Shown: positions 1 to 6,863 of the stretch, piece after piece
How the letters are laid out: every line of letters starts with the position of its first letter
How positions within the stretch are numbered: the first letter of the stretch is position 1
Assembly (NCBI RefSeq): GCF_042767895.1
Contig: NC_091555.1
Span: 41,365,030 to 41,375,029 of the forward strand
DNA from: Penaeus vannamei
Lineage: Eukaryota > Arthropoda > Malacostraca > Decapoda > Penaeidae
Direction: 5' to 3'
DNA length: 10,000 nt
Translations under genes and position numbers: made by a program
The notes under the pieces: model-generated
Told to the model about the DNA's origin: nothing
Seen by the model: only the letters and a program-made list of their open reading frames with translations
Databases searched by the model: none

Positions 1-535
1 CGTCCGTCTGTCGGTCTTTCCTTCCATTCACTTTCTTCCAGCCTACAACACCCCCCACCGCACTTCACCTACCTCCACCCCCACCTGCCTGCCACTCCGA
101 CATCGCCGTCAACCTCACCAACTTTCCTCTCATCCACATAGCACCCACCTTCCCCCTCCTTCTCCTTCCTTCCCTTCCCCGCCACTCCTTCCTGAAATAT
201 AGGCCCATTGCCCCACTTCTGTCCTCGGTTGTCTCCCTGCCTCCCCTTCCACTGCTTCTGCCCATTGCTTCATTGCCTACCCGTTCCCCTATCACTCATC
301 AACCCCATTGCCCTGCTCCTCTCCCCTCCCATCCCCTTCCTTCTCTCCTCCCCTCCCCTCCCACCCCCTTTCTTCTCCCCTTCCCCTCCCATTGTCCTCC
401 TCTTCTTCCTCCCCTCCCTCCCTCTCTTCCCCCCATTCCTTCTCCCCCCCTTTTCCTTCTCTCCTCCCTCCCCTCCCACCCCATTCCTCCCCCCCCCCTT
501 CCGCCATCACCCTCCCATCCACCTCATCCGGCCGG
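1..535. repeat. C-rich polypyrimidine tract
   Basis: The plus strand is almost entirely C and T from about 120 onward. It carries repeated CCCCTCCC and CCTTCC blocks and a C10 run at 489-498. The first 120 bases are more mixed but still pyrimidine-biased. Long ORFs on both strands here translate to Pro/Ser/Leu or Gly/Arg/Glu strings with no domain, so I read none as a gene. Homopyrimidine DNA of this kind can form triplex or i-motif structures in vitro. Its role here is unknown. Confidence 0.9.
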
Positions 536-612
536 TGGCACCTGGATCCCTCTCGCCTCGACCTTGGGCATGCGTAAGGCACCCCGTTGACCTTTGACCC
601 CGGAGGTTAGAA
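536..612. other. Short CpG-containing island at a pyrimidine-to-purine switch
   Basis: This stretch of about 75 bp is the only mixed-composition sequence between the pyrimidine tract on its left and the purine tract on its right. It contains a BamHI-type GGATCC, several CpGs and the DR1 motif annotated separately. It is too short to assign a gene. It could be a regulatory island or simply the unique DNA between two expanded tracts. Confidence 0.6.
588..600 (-). promoter_or_regulatory. Candidate DR1 nuclear-receptor response element
   Basis: The plus strand reads TGACCTTTGACCC, so the minus strand reads GGGTCAAAGGTCA: two RGGTCA half-sites in direct repeat with one spacer base. This is the textbook DR1 site bound by RXR/USP homodimers, HNF4 and COUP-TF/Svp-type receptors. 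The motif match is exact. Occupancy and any target gene are unknown, because no gene is visible in the window. Confidence 0.4.
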
Positions 613-712
613 GGGGGAGGGGCCTAGAGGGAAAAAGGGGGAGGGGCTTAGAGAAGGAAAGAAAAGGGGGAAAGGCTTAAAGAAGGAAAGAAAAGGGGGG
701 GAGGGGAGATGG
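613..712. repeat. 29-bp purine VNTR, about 3.5 units
   Basis: Units start with a G run at 613, 637, 666 and 695, giving spacings of 24, 29 and 29. A full unit is a G-run/AGGGG block, then CTTAGAG or CTTAAAG, then AAGGAAAGAAAA. The first unit is shortened and carries CCTAGAG. It directly follows the island holding the DR1 motif. Confidence 0.8.
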
Positions 713-786
713 GGGATTGGGAAGAGTTTATGAAAGGGGATGAAAGGGAAGGGAAGGAAACAGGAGAGAGAGAAAAAGAAAAGAAA

Positions 787-1115
787 TGAGAGAGTGGGGG
801 TGAGAAAGAGAGAGTAAAAGACAGAATAGAAAGAGGAAACGGGGGAGAATTAAAGGAAACCGGAGAGTGAAGGAAGAGAGAGTGGGAGTGAAGAAAGTAA
901 AAGAAAGAATAGGAGAAAGAGATAAGGGGGAGAATTAAAGGAAACCGGAGAGTGAGAAAGGGAAAGAGAGAGTGGGAGTGAGAAAGAGAGAGTAAAAAAA
1001 AAAGAATAGGAGAAAGAGGAAACGGGGGAGAATTAAAGGAAACCGGAGAGTGAGAAAGGGAAAGAGAGAGTGGGAGTGAGAAAGAGAGAGTAAAAAGAGA
1101 GAATGAGTGAGAGAG
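787..1115. repeat. 85-98-bp purine minisatellite, about 3.5 copies
   Basis: The marker string GGGGGAGAATTAAAGG begins at 841, 926 and 1024, giving periods of 85 and 98. Each copy continues through ACCGGAGAGTGA, then a GAGAGTGGGAGTGA block, then an AATAGGAGAAAGAG-type block. A partial leading unit starts near 787 and the last fades by about 1115. The length difference comes mainly from a GAAAGGGAAAGAGA-like segment present in the second and third copies, plus an A-run change near 995-1004. Confidence 0.9.
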
Positions 1116-1436
1116 GAAATTTCGTTGAAAGAACAGAAGTTGGAAATAAAAGATGAAACACAGAGAGAGAGAGCGAGAGTGAAAACGAACACCCAGTGAA
1201 AGAGATGATATGACAAGACAGAACAATGATGATAAAAAAATAAGAAAAGAATAAGAAAAGGTGAAGATAACAGTTACGAAGATGATGATCCCAATAACAA
1301 CAAAATAACGGTGATAATAACAACAATGAACCTTTTTTTAAGAAGAAGAATAAAAATCGGAAGATCCTCAAAAAAAAAAGTAATAAAGAAAGGAAGAGGA
1401 GGATCAAGAGGTGAAACACGCGTGTCTGAAGGGAGT
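1116..1436. other. A-rich purine-biased sequence, no gene seen
   Basis: The stretch is dominated by A with scattered GATGATG and AACAAC runs. A 10-bp perfect palindrome ACACGCGTGT lies at 1416-1425. I see no tandem unit, RNA gene or credible coding region. The plus-strand ORF crossing it reads into Arg/Glu/Gly-rich low complexity. Confidence 0.6.
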
Positions 1437-1466
1437 GGGGAGGGGGAGGGGAGGAGGGGGGAGGGG
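1437..1466 (+). other. G-quadruplex candidate
   Basis: Five G runs lie at 1437-1440, 1442-1446, 1448-1451, 1456-1461 and 1463-1466. They are separated by single A loops except one 4-base AGGA spacer. This fits the standard G-quadruplex pattern with very short loops, which favours stable parallel folding. A mixed, non-repetitive segment follows directly. Confidence 0.65.
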
Positions 1467-1565
1467 TGGTTCAGGAAACCCTCCTTTGCCACAGACAACT
1501 TTTGCCTCAGAAGGATAATTAGACAAACAATGGATGATAAATGCTGTGGGAAAGATGATGTTTAT
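1467..1565. other. Mixed-composition unique segment
   Basis: Roughly 100 bp of ordinary complexity inside the purine-rich region, containing CTCCTTTGCCACAG and TTTGCCTCAGAAGG. The two CAG endings after pyrimidines resemble splice acceptors, but no open exon with recognisable protein follows. I assign no function. Confidence 0.4.
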
Positions 1566-1775
1566 GGAGAGGGAAATAGAGAGAGAGAGAGAGAGGAGGA
1601 GGAAGGGGAGGGAGGGGAGGAGGAGAATGACTGTTTTGAGAGAGGGAAGGAGAGGGAGGAAAGAAGAGAAGTGGCTGTTTTGAGAGGAAAGGAGGGGAGG
1701 GAGGAGAAGTAATGGCTGAGAGGAGGAAGGAGAAGAGGGAAGGAGTGGGGAGAGGGAGGAGAAATTGGCTGTTTG

Positions 1776-2040
1776 TGGCAATTTTTCCAGAAATTTCGTC
1801 GCGATATGGTGTGAAGATGTTTTGTGATAAAGAATTTTCCAGGTCGATATTTTTATTAAGATCTTCGCTTATTATTTATTGTTTTGGGTTTATTTCCCGT
1901 TTCTTTTTTTATTTTGATGCTTCTTTCAAAATTTCAGGTTGATATGAAGTTAAGTTCCATTATGTGAGCGTTGTTTTTTTCGATTAATTTTGTAAATAAT
2001 TTCTCATCCTTCATTATCTCCTCTTTTACTCCTCTATTTT
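1776..2040. other. AT-rich non-repetitive stretch, no gene seen
   Basis: T- and A-rich sequence of ordinary complexity. It includes a T-rich run ending in AATTTCAG near 1925-1937, which resembles a 3' splice site, but the downstream sequence quickly becomes a C-rich repeat and encodes nothing recognisable. A 76-codon ORF (1712-1942) crosses the purine/AT boundary and changes composition there, which argues against a gene. Confidence 0.5.
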
Positions 2041-2434
2041 TCTAATTCCATTCGTTCCCTTTATCTTCTCTCCTCCTACCCTCTCCCTTCCCCTCCACCC
2101 ACTGGCCTAAGCTACCCCCCCCTCCCCCTCCTCCAACCCTCCTCGTTCCCTCCATCCTTTTCATTCACAGGAAAAAGAGTCGGAGAAACAACCTTTTCCC
2201 CTTCCCCTTCCTCCCAAGTACCTCTTCCCCCTCCCCTACCTCCCCGATAACCCCTCCTAATATCTCCCGCTACACCCTACCCCTCCCCAACCTCTCCTTC
2301 CTCCCCCTGCCTACCCGATACCCCACCCCTTCCCCCTACCTCCTCGATAACCCACCCCCTCCCCCTACCTCTCCGATACCCCTCCCCCTACACCCCCCCT
2401 CCCTATTACCCCCCCCCCATCCATACCCCATTCC
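2041..2434. repeat. Second C-rich polypyrimidine tract
   Basis: Mainly C and T with dispersed A, many CCCC runs and a C10 run around 2409-2418. The 3' part contains the 29-bp CGATA repeat. The single visible interruption is a GGAAAAAGAGTCGGAG segment near 2170. Runs of four or more C separated by short loops make it an i-motif candidate; the minus strand is a G-quadruplex candidate. Confidence 0.85.
2290..2400. repeat. 29-bp C-rich tandem repeat
   Basis: GATA cores, each just after a CC or TC, begin at 2317, 2346 and 2375, exactly 29 bp apart. The shared unit is CCCCCTACCT followed by a CGATA core and then CCC. A related CGATAACCCC copy lies upstream with its core at 2246, 71 bp before the first of the array, so the array was probably longer and has decayed. 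Confidence 0.8.
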
Positions 2435-2511
2435 AGGGTCACGGTCGAACCGGAAGGTGACGTAACGTGCCAGGGTCATCCCCCAGGGGTCGCGTCTTCC
2501 CACGGGGGTCA
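2435..2511. other. CpG-containing island with GGTCA half-sites and a CRE-like site
   Basis: Mixed-composition DNA of about 77 bp between the C-rich and G-rich tracts. It holds AGGGTCA at 2435-2441 and 2472-2478, GGGGTCA at 2505-2511, a near-match GGGGTCG at 2486, and TGACGTAA at 2458-2465. TGACGTAA is a CREB/ATF-type bZIP motif. The half-sites are widely spaced, so no dimeric receptor site is formed. Regulatory function is only an inference. Confidence 0.4.
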
Positions 2512-3175
2512 CGGGGGGAGGAAAGGAGGAGGAGGAGGATGGGGGGGAAAGAGGAAGAGGAGGAGGAGGAGGAGGATAGGGGGGAAAGAGGAAGAGGAGG
2601 GAGGAGATAAAGAAAATGGGGTAGGAAGAGGAGGAGGATGGGAGGTGGGGGAAAGAGGAAGAAGAGGGGAGAAAGTAAGGAGGAGGAGGAAAGAGAGCAG
2701 GAGGGAGATAGGAGGAGGAGATAAAGGAAGAGAAGAAGGTAAGAAAGGAGAGTGGGAGCAAAAAGGGAGGAGGGGGATTCTAAAAAGGGAGGAAGAGGGA
2801 AAAGAATATGATAAAGAGATAAGATTTGTTAGGGTGATAGGGGAAAAATCTGGAAGAAGGAGAGGGGAAAGAGGTGGCATCACGGAAGGAAGAAAAGGGG
2901 GGAGGAGGAGGAAGGAAGAGTACAGATTGGTAGGGGAGGAGGAACGGTGATAAAAGAGAGGAGAAGAAAGAAGGAAAGAAGGAGAAGGAAAGACGAAAGA
3001 AGAAGAAAAAGGGAGGAGGAAGAAGAAACAGCAGGAAGAGATGGGGGAGGAGGAGAAGAAGAAGAAAAAAAGGAGAGGAGGAGGGAAGAAGAAAGAAAGA
3101 AGAAAAAGGAGGAAGAAAGGCAGCAGAGAAGGAGAGGGAGTAAGGAGGAGAAGGAAGGAAGGAGCAGAGGTTCAC
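2512..3175. repeat. Second polypurine tract, (GGA)n/(GAA)n rich
   Basis: About 660 bp, almost exclusively G and A. The left end (2520-2670) contains a purine unit GGATGGGGGGGAAAGAGG whose GAT marker recurs at 2538, 2575 and 2637, spacings of 37 and 62. The remainder is irregular GGA, GAA and AAAG. Such mirror-rich purine DNA can form intramolecular triplex (H-DNA). ORFs on both strands are low-complexity shadows. Confidence 0.9.
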
Positions 3176-3265
3176 TGAGATTCTGTCAGCTGTCTGTGAT
3201 CTCCAGGCTCTTGGTCGCCTGGATGCTGCTTGCTTTCAGGGGATCGTTTCACCCTGGAATGCTGG
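3176..3265. other. Short unique island between purine tracts
   Basis: About 90 bp of mixed sequence from GAGATTCTGTCAGCTG to CACCCTGGAATGCTGG, with purine-rich DNA on both sides. It includes CAGCTG and CCTGG-type words but no tandem unit. One plus frame stays open, but it joins purine low-complexity sequence at both ends and matches no protein I recognise. Confidence 0.45.
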
Positions 3266-3486
3266 AGGAGGGGGGCAGGAAGGGGGAGAGGGAAAGAGAG
3301 GAGGGTCGCGGAGGTTTAATGGTGAGAGAGGAGAGAAGAGAGGGCGAAGGAAAATGGAGAAAAGGAGGAGGGAGTGAGGGAGAGAGAAGGAGAGACGGCG
3401 AAGGAAAATGGAGAAAGAGGTGGTGGTGAGGGAGGGAGGGAGAGAGAGAGAAGAGAGAAGAAGAAGAAGAAGAGGAGAGAAGAAGA

Positions 3487-3525
<39 letters not shown>

Positions 3526-3571
3526 AGAGAGAGAGGGCGAAGGGAAAATGGAGAAAGGAGGGGAAGTGAGG

Positions 3572-3585
<14 letters not shown>
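3266..3585. repeat. Purine tract with a 54-bp repeat split by (GA)16
   Basis: A unit marked by GGCGAAGG(G)AAAATGGAG recurs with its GCGAAG core at 3344, 3398 and 3537. The first two copies are 54 bp apart and share the following GAGTGAGGGAGAGAG-type segment. The third lies 139 bp away because about 85 bp of GAA/GA microsatellite, including perfect (GA)16 at 3489-3520, has expanded between them. Purity is otherwise near complete G+A. Confidence 0.8.
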
Positions 3586-3611
<26 letters not shown>

Positions 3612-3612
3612 A

Positions 3613-3655
<43 letters not shown>

Positions 3656-3728
3656 AAGACAGACAGACAGACAAAGAGAGTGACAGACAGACAGACAGAC
3701 AAAGAGAATGACAGACAGACACAGACAG
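3586..3728. repeat. (GACA)n microsatellite with regular interruptions
   Basis: Six GACA units (3586-3609) are followed by GAAA (3610-3613), ten GACA units (3614-3653), a second GAAA (3654-3657), four more GACA units, and then shorter GACA blocks separated by AAGAGAGT- and AAGAGAAT-like spacers. The last blocks are GACAGACACAGACAG. Frames through it read as Thr-Asp-Arg-Gln or Cys-Leu-Ser-Val repeats and are not genes. Confidence 0.95.
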
Positions 3729-3972
3729 TGAAAGAGAGAGAGAGAAGAAATTTTCCTTTATGTACTTGTAATCAGATTATAACCTCAAAGTGTTTTATGG
3801 TCTACAAGCACGTAGAAAGTTGTATGCGTTTTATTATTCATCGGATACATTTTATTGTATTATTCATCACAGTGGTTGTCTTTTGTGTATGAGACAATAA
3901 TAGAAGCATTTTTATTCACTCTTAGATGATGTTATATCTTTCTTAGTGAGAGAGATCAAAAGCATCCCGTGG

Positions 3973-3983
3973 GCGCCATTTTG
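3973..3983 (-). promoter_or_regulatory. Candidate YY1/Pho site
   Basis: The plus strand reads GCGCCATTTTG, so the minus strand carries CAAAATGGCGC. This contains the AAnATGGCG core recognised by YY1 and its insect homologue Pleiohomeotic. The adjoining GGGCGCC also resembles an E2F core. The match is by eye only and no transcript is visible next to it. Confidence 0.25.
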
Positions 3984-4222
3984 AATTTGATAAAGTCTCA
4001 TGAATGTCAGCGCTTTCGATCAATGTTGCTTTATTTACTTAACTCGATGTTGGCTTCCTTTGAATCTGTTATTATGTATTCATTTCGGTGATCTAAGACA
4101 ACTTGGATGGATAAGAAATCGTTAAAAAACTAAAACGAATTGAATAAAACGTTAATGTAATTCTCCCGACCGCCTGCACCGCCATTGCTTTTTCTCCATC
4201 CGGCACAGATGGTGGAGATTTG

Positions 4223-4234
4223 CACAAGATGGCG
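4223..4234 (+). promoter_or_regulatory. Candidate YY1/TISU-type element
   Basis: CACAAGATGGCG matches the SAASATGGCGGC-type TISU element through ATGGCG, then diverges to AGA. TISU combines a YY1 site with a start codon in short 5' leaders. The ATG at 4229 opens about 70 codons reading MARDSSSGSFPLS, then a Leu run that comes purely from a (CTC)n tract. The apparent signal peptide is therefore likely an artefact. Confidence 0.2.
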
Positions 4235-4255
4235 AGAGATTCAAGTTCAGGGTCT

Positions 4256-4410
4256 TTTCCCCTCTCCCTCCTCCTCCTCCTCCTCCTCCCTAACCTCTCA
4301 TTTCTTTCCTCCCTCTCCCAGTCCCCCTCCCCCTTCCCCTCCCCCACCAATCTCTCTCCCCTTCTACCCCCGCCTCTTCTTTCTTCTCAGTGCCCCCCCC
4401 CCCCTCTCCA
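4256..4410. repeat. Third C-rich pyrimidine tract
   Basis: A (CTC)n-like start near 4266-4290 continues as CCCCTCCC blocks and ends in a C12 run at 4393-4404. Composition matches the tracts at 1-535 and 2041-2434. Confidence 0.85.
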
Positions 4411-4450
4411 ACGTATGTGGTTGCCCCCGCGCCCTCTTGCGATTCCGTGA
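4411..4450. other. Third pyrimidine-to-purine switch island
   Basis: About 40 bp of mixed, CpG-containing sequence (ACGTATGTGG, CCCGCGCCCTC, GCGATTCCGTGAG) separates the C-rich tract from a G-rich one. It lacks the GGTCA half-sites seen in the other islands. Confidence 0.5.
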
Positions 4451-4605
4451 GATGGGGAGAATGAGGAATGGGGGAGGGGAGGAATTGGAAGAGAGGGGAA
4501 AGGAAGGGGGAGGGGAGGAGGAAGAGAAGGGGGTGAAGAGGTAAGGAGGGAGGAGGAAGAGAGGGATGGTAGGGGGAGGAAGAGGGGGAGGGGGGCGTGA
4601 GATCT
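4451..4605. repeat. Third polypurine tract
   Basis: G+A-rich DNA with GGGGAGGAGG blocks and many G runs of four to six, making it a further G-quadruplex candidate. It mirrors in composition the C-rich DNA at 4256-4410. Confidence 0.85.
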
Positions 4606-4735
4606 TGCTGATGATTATGATGATGGCGGCGGCTCCTTGGCGACAATGGGGCTATTCATACCCGCTGTGGGAGTTGGGGGGGTGGGGGATGGGGGGGGGG
4701 TGGCGATGCGTTCGGCGCTGTGTGTTTCGCCGTTT
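4606..4735. other. GC-rich island with a G-run cluster
   Basis: Mixed GC-rich sequence containing a YY1-like ATGGCGGC at 4623-4630 and a G-run cluster at 4676-4700: G7, T, G5, AT, then G10. The cluster satisfies a G-quadruplex pattern because the long runs can be split into four G3 stacks. CpG-containing GCGATGCGTTCGGCGC follows. No gene is seen. Confidence 0.5.
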
Positions 4736-5126
4736 GTTTTTGTGCTTAAGTATATTTATGTACTTTTAGTTTTTTTTTATTTATTATTATTTTGTTTGTT
4801 TGTTTGTGTTCTTAGTTTTGTGTATTTTTGGTATATTGATGAAATTTTTTTCTGTATTTTCTGTACTTTTGTTATTTTATTTTTGTTTTTTATTTTTTGT
4901 AGTATTGTGTATTTTTTGGTTTATTGATGTGATTTTTTTGTATTTTTTGCACTTTTTGTATTTCTATACTTTTGTTATTTTATCTCCCTTTTCAATTGTT
5001 TGTGTACCTTTTTTATTTCTATGTACATTTTTTTTTATTTTTGTGTACTTTTTGTATTTTTATTTGTTTGTATTGCTCTGTATTTTTGGGGAATTTTATG
5101 TCATTTCTCTTTCCATTGTAACCGTC
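4736..5126. repeat. T-rich region with a degenerate 88-103-bp duplication
   Basis: The plus strand is dominated by T with G and little C. A segment containing TTTTGGTATATTGATG (core at 4838) reappears as TTTTGGTTTATTGATG (core at 4926), 88 bp apart. Its continuation CTTTTGTTATTTTAT recurs 103 bp apart (marker G at 4871 and 4974). TGTACTTTTTGTATTT words persist to about 5070. Long plus-strand ORFs are Phe/Leu/Val/Tyr runs from T-rich DNA. Confidence 0.65.
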
Positions 5127-5240
5127 CCTTTTCCCGGAATTGTTAAGTCATGGTGGTACTTTTTTTTCTTTTTTTTTTACGCTGGATTTCGTGTGTGTGT
5201 GTACTTGCGATTGTGTGTCTTTGTGTGCGCAGGTGTGTGC
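5127..5240 (+). repeat. Dispersed repeat, copy A
   Basis: The segment starting CCTTTTCCCGGAATTGTT, then GTCATGG, TAC, a T run, TTACGCTGG and CGTGTGTGTG aligns colinearly with copy B at 7613. Sequence blocks are conserved in order with small indels, chiefly a longer T run here (5159-5178). It lies in T-rich DNA, whereas copy B follows a GAA tract, so similarity is not explained by background composition. Family unknown; the right end dissolves into GT-rich DNA. Confidence 0.65.
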
Positions 5241-5498
<258 letters not shown>

Positions 5499-5531
<33 letters not shown>

Positions 5532-5570
5532 TGTTTATTGTGTGTGTGTTTGTGTGTGTATATGTATATA
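5499..5570. repeat. (GT)16 and imperfect GT array
   Basis: A perfect (GT)16 occupies 5499-5530. An interrupted TGTGTGTGTTTGTGTGTGTATATG tail, given here only to describe the decay, extends to about 5570. Together with the TA run it forms a compound TA/GT microsatellite. GT runs are Z-DNA prone. Confidence 0.95.
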
Positions 5571-5964
5571 TTACTACCTCTTGCAATGTTTTATTTTATT
5601 TCCATTAGCTTCCTCACTTTCCTTTTCAAAATTCTCTCCCATTCCTTTTATTTTTTACCTTTCCATTCTTCATCCTTCAAACTATTCGAAAAAACAATAT
5701 AAAAATCGCTTAGGGTGAATATTTAAAAAAAAAGGAAAAAATTGTCTTTATTTCAAAATGTGTCTAATCTTTGCATGTGTGCGTGTGCGCTTAATTAGAA
5801 GCACATGTGTATACATAGTGTGTGTACGTTAACATACACACATATACAGGGATTTTTACAATAGAATTCGTTATTATGTACGTCGATGATGTTTATTTGT
5901 ATTTTTTCTTGACTGATAATCCCGTTGTGAGTTTATGTGTGTGTTTGTTTGTTTGTGTGTTTGT
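5571..5964. other. AT-rich unique flank of the inverted-terminus element
   Basis: Mixed AT-rich DNA with short pyrimidine runs (5600-5670), A runs near 5726, GT/AC words and the imperfect palindrome at 5819-5842. It ends in GTTTGTTTGTTTG-type sequence abutting the element at 5965. No gene or RNA was recognised. Confidence 0.5.
5819..5842. repeat. Imperfect 24-bp palindrome
   Basis: It is centred on the HpaI-type GTTAAC at 5828-5833. Flanking TGTGTGTA on the left pairs with TACACACA on the right, with one C/A mismatch pair next to the core. Confidence 0.7.
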
Positions 5965-6171
5965 TACCTCTGCCAAGAAGGTCATGTTTTGGGTAGCGTT
6001 CGTTTGTTTGTTTGTTCGTTGGTTAGCAGGATAAATCAAATTTATAAACAGATTGCTGTTGAATTTTGGTGATCCGGATCATGTTCTGGAACCAGGAATT
6101 TTTTTAAAGGATTCATTAGCAGTGACTACATTGCCTTGGCGGAGGTATGCGCTCTCTGAGTGCTTCTAGTT
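5965..6171 (+). mobile_element. Non-autonomous inverted-terminus element, copy 1
   Basis: TACCTCTGCCAAG at 5965-5977 is answered by CTTGGCGGAGGTA at 6135-6147, an inverted terminal pair with one mismatch. A subterminal tail TGCGCTCTCTGAGTG continues to CTTCTAGTT at 6171. Inside are GGTAGCGTTCGTTTG, TTAGCAGGATAAATC, the palindrome TGATCCGGATCA at 6070-6081 and CCAGGAATTTTTT. From memory this sequence style is a very widespread short repeat in invertebrate and some vertebrate genomes. It has no coding capacity, so it would be mobilised in trans if at all. Exact family name not assigned. Confidence 0.75.
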
Positions 6172-6270
6172 ACCATCATCATCGTCATCATCATCATCAT
6201 TATCATTATTACTATTAATCATTGTTATTTTTATTTTGCTTATTATTCGTAAGATTAGTATTAGTATTAT
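6172..6270. repeat. CAT/ATT trinucleotide-rich spacer between element copies
   Basis: Starts as ACCATCATCATCGTCATC immediately after copy 1 and decays into ATT/AGT triplets up to the start of copy 2. It is an imperfect trinucleotide repeat. Confidence 0.8.
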
Positions 6271-6380
6271 TACCTCCGCCAAAGAGGTTATTTTTTTGTT
6301 AGCTCTGGTTAGATACTTTGTTTGTCCGTTGGTTAGAAGGATAACTGGCGGAGGTATGCGCTCTCTGAGTGATTCTTGTT
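6271..6380 (+). mobile_element. Non-autonomous inverted-terminus element, copy 2, internally deleted
   Basis: TACCTCCGCCAA at 6271-6282 starts the copy. AGAGGTTATTTTTTTGTTAG, GTTTGTCCGTTGG and TTAGAAGGATAACT follow, colinear with copy 1. The sequence then jumps directly to GGCGGAGGTA at 6347-6356 and the same tail TGCGCTCTCTGAGTG, ending near 6380. About 100 bp of copy 1 interior, including the TGATCCGGATCA palindrome, is missing. Same orientation as copy 1. Confidence 0.75.

Positions 6381-6863
<483 letters not shown>

Larger units (their letters stand above)
601..1775. repeat. Purine-rich region, G+A on the plus strand
   Basis: Mostly G and A for over 1 kb, interrupted by a mixed patch at 1467-1565 and an A-rich, less pure stretch at 1116-1330. 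The region contains the 29-bp VNTR, the 85-98-bp minisatellite and the G-quadruplex candidate listed separately. The tail at 1566-1775 is GA/GGA microsatellite-like. Minus-strand ORFs of up to 192 codons encode only Ser/Leu/Phe/Pro low-complexity peptides and are not credible genes. Confidence 0.85.
3760..4255. other. Longest non-repetitive AT-rich stretch, no gene seen
   Basis: About 500 bp of ordinary complexity with no tandem structure. No ORF here has a recognisable domain or plausible splice-bounded exon. It carries three GCCAT/ATGGC YY1/Pho-type words on mixed strands, two of which are listed separately. This is the best candidate in the window for single-copy DNA, and the place I would look for conserved non-coding sequence. 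Confidence 0.55.

Noticed and set aside
648..1226. 192-codon minus-strand ORF
   Set aside because: Antisense of the 85-98-bp purine minisatellite. Peptide is Ser/Leu/Phe/Pro only, with the repeat period visible; no domain.
1910..1940. Splice acceptor (pyrimidine-rich run then TTTCAG)
   Set aside because: No coding exon follows and T-rich runs before AG are expected in AT-rich DNA.
2435..2455. Pol III B-box on the minus strand (GGTTCGACC)
   Set aside because: The last B-box positions do not match, there is no A-box at suitable distance and no cloverleaf.
4229..4450. Apparent signal-peptide ORF (MARDSSSG then a Leu run) at a TISU-like ATG
   Set aside because: The Leu run is a (CTC)n tract in the wider C-rich repeat, and the ORF ends in further low complexity.
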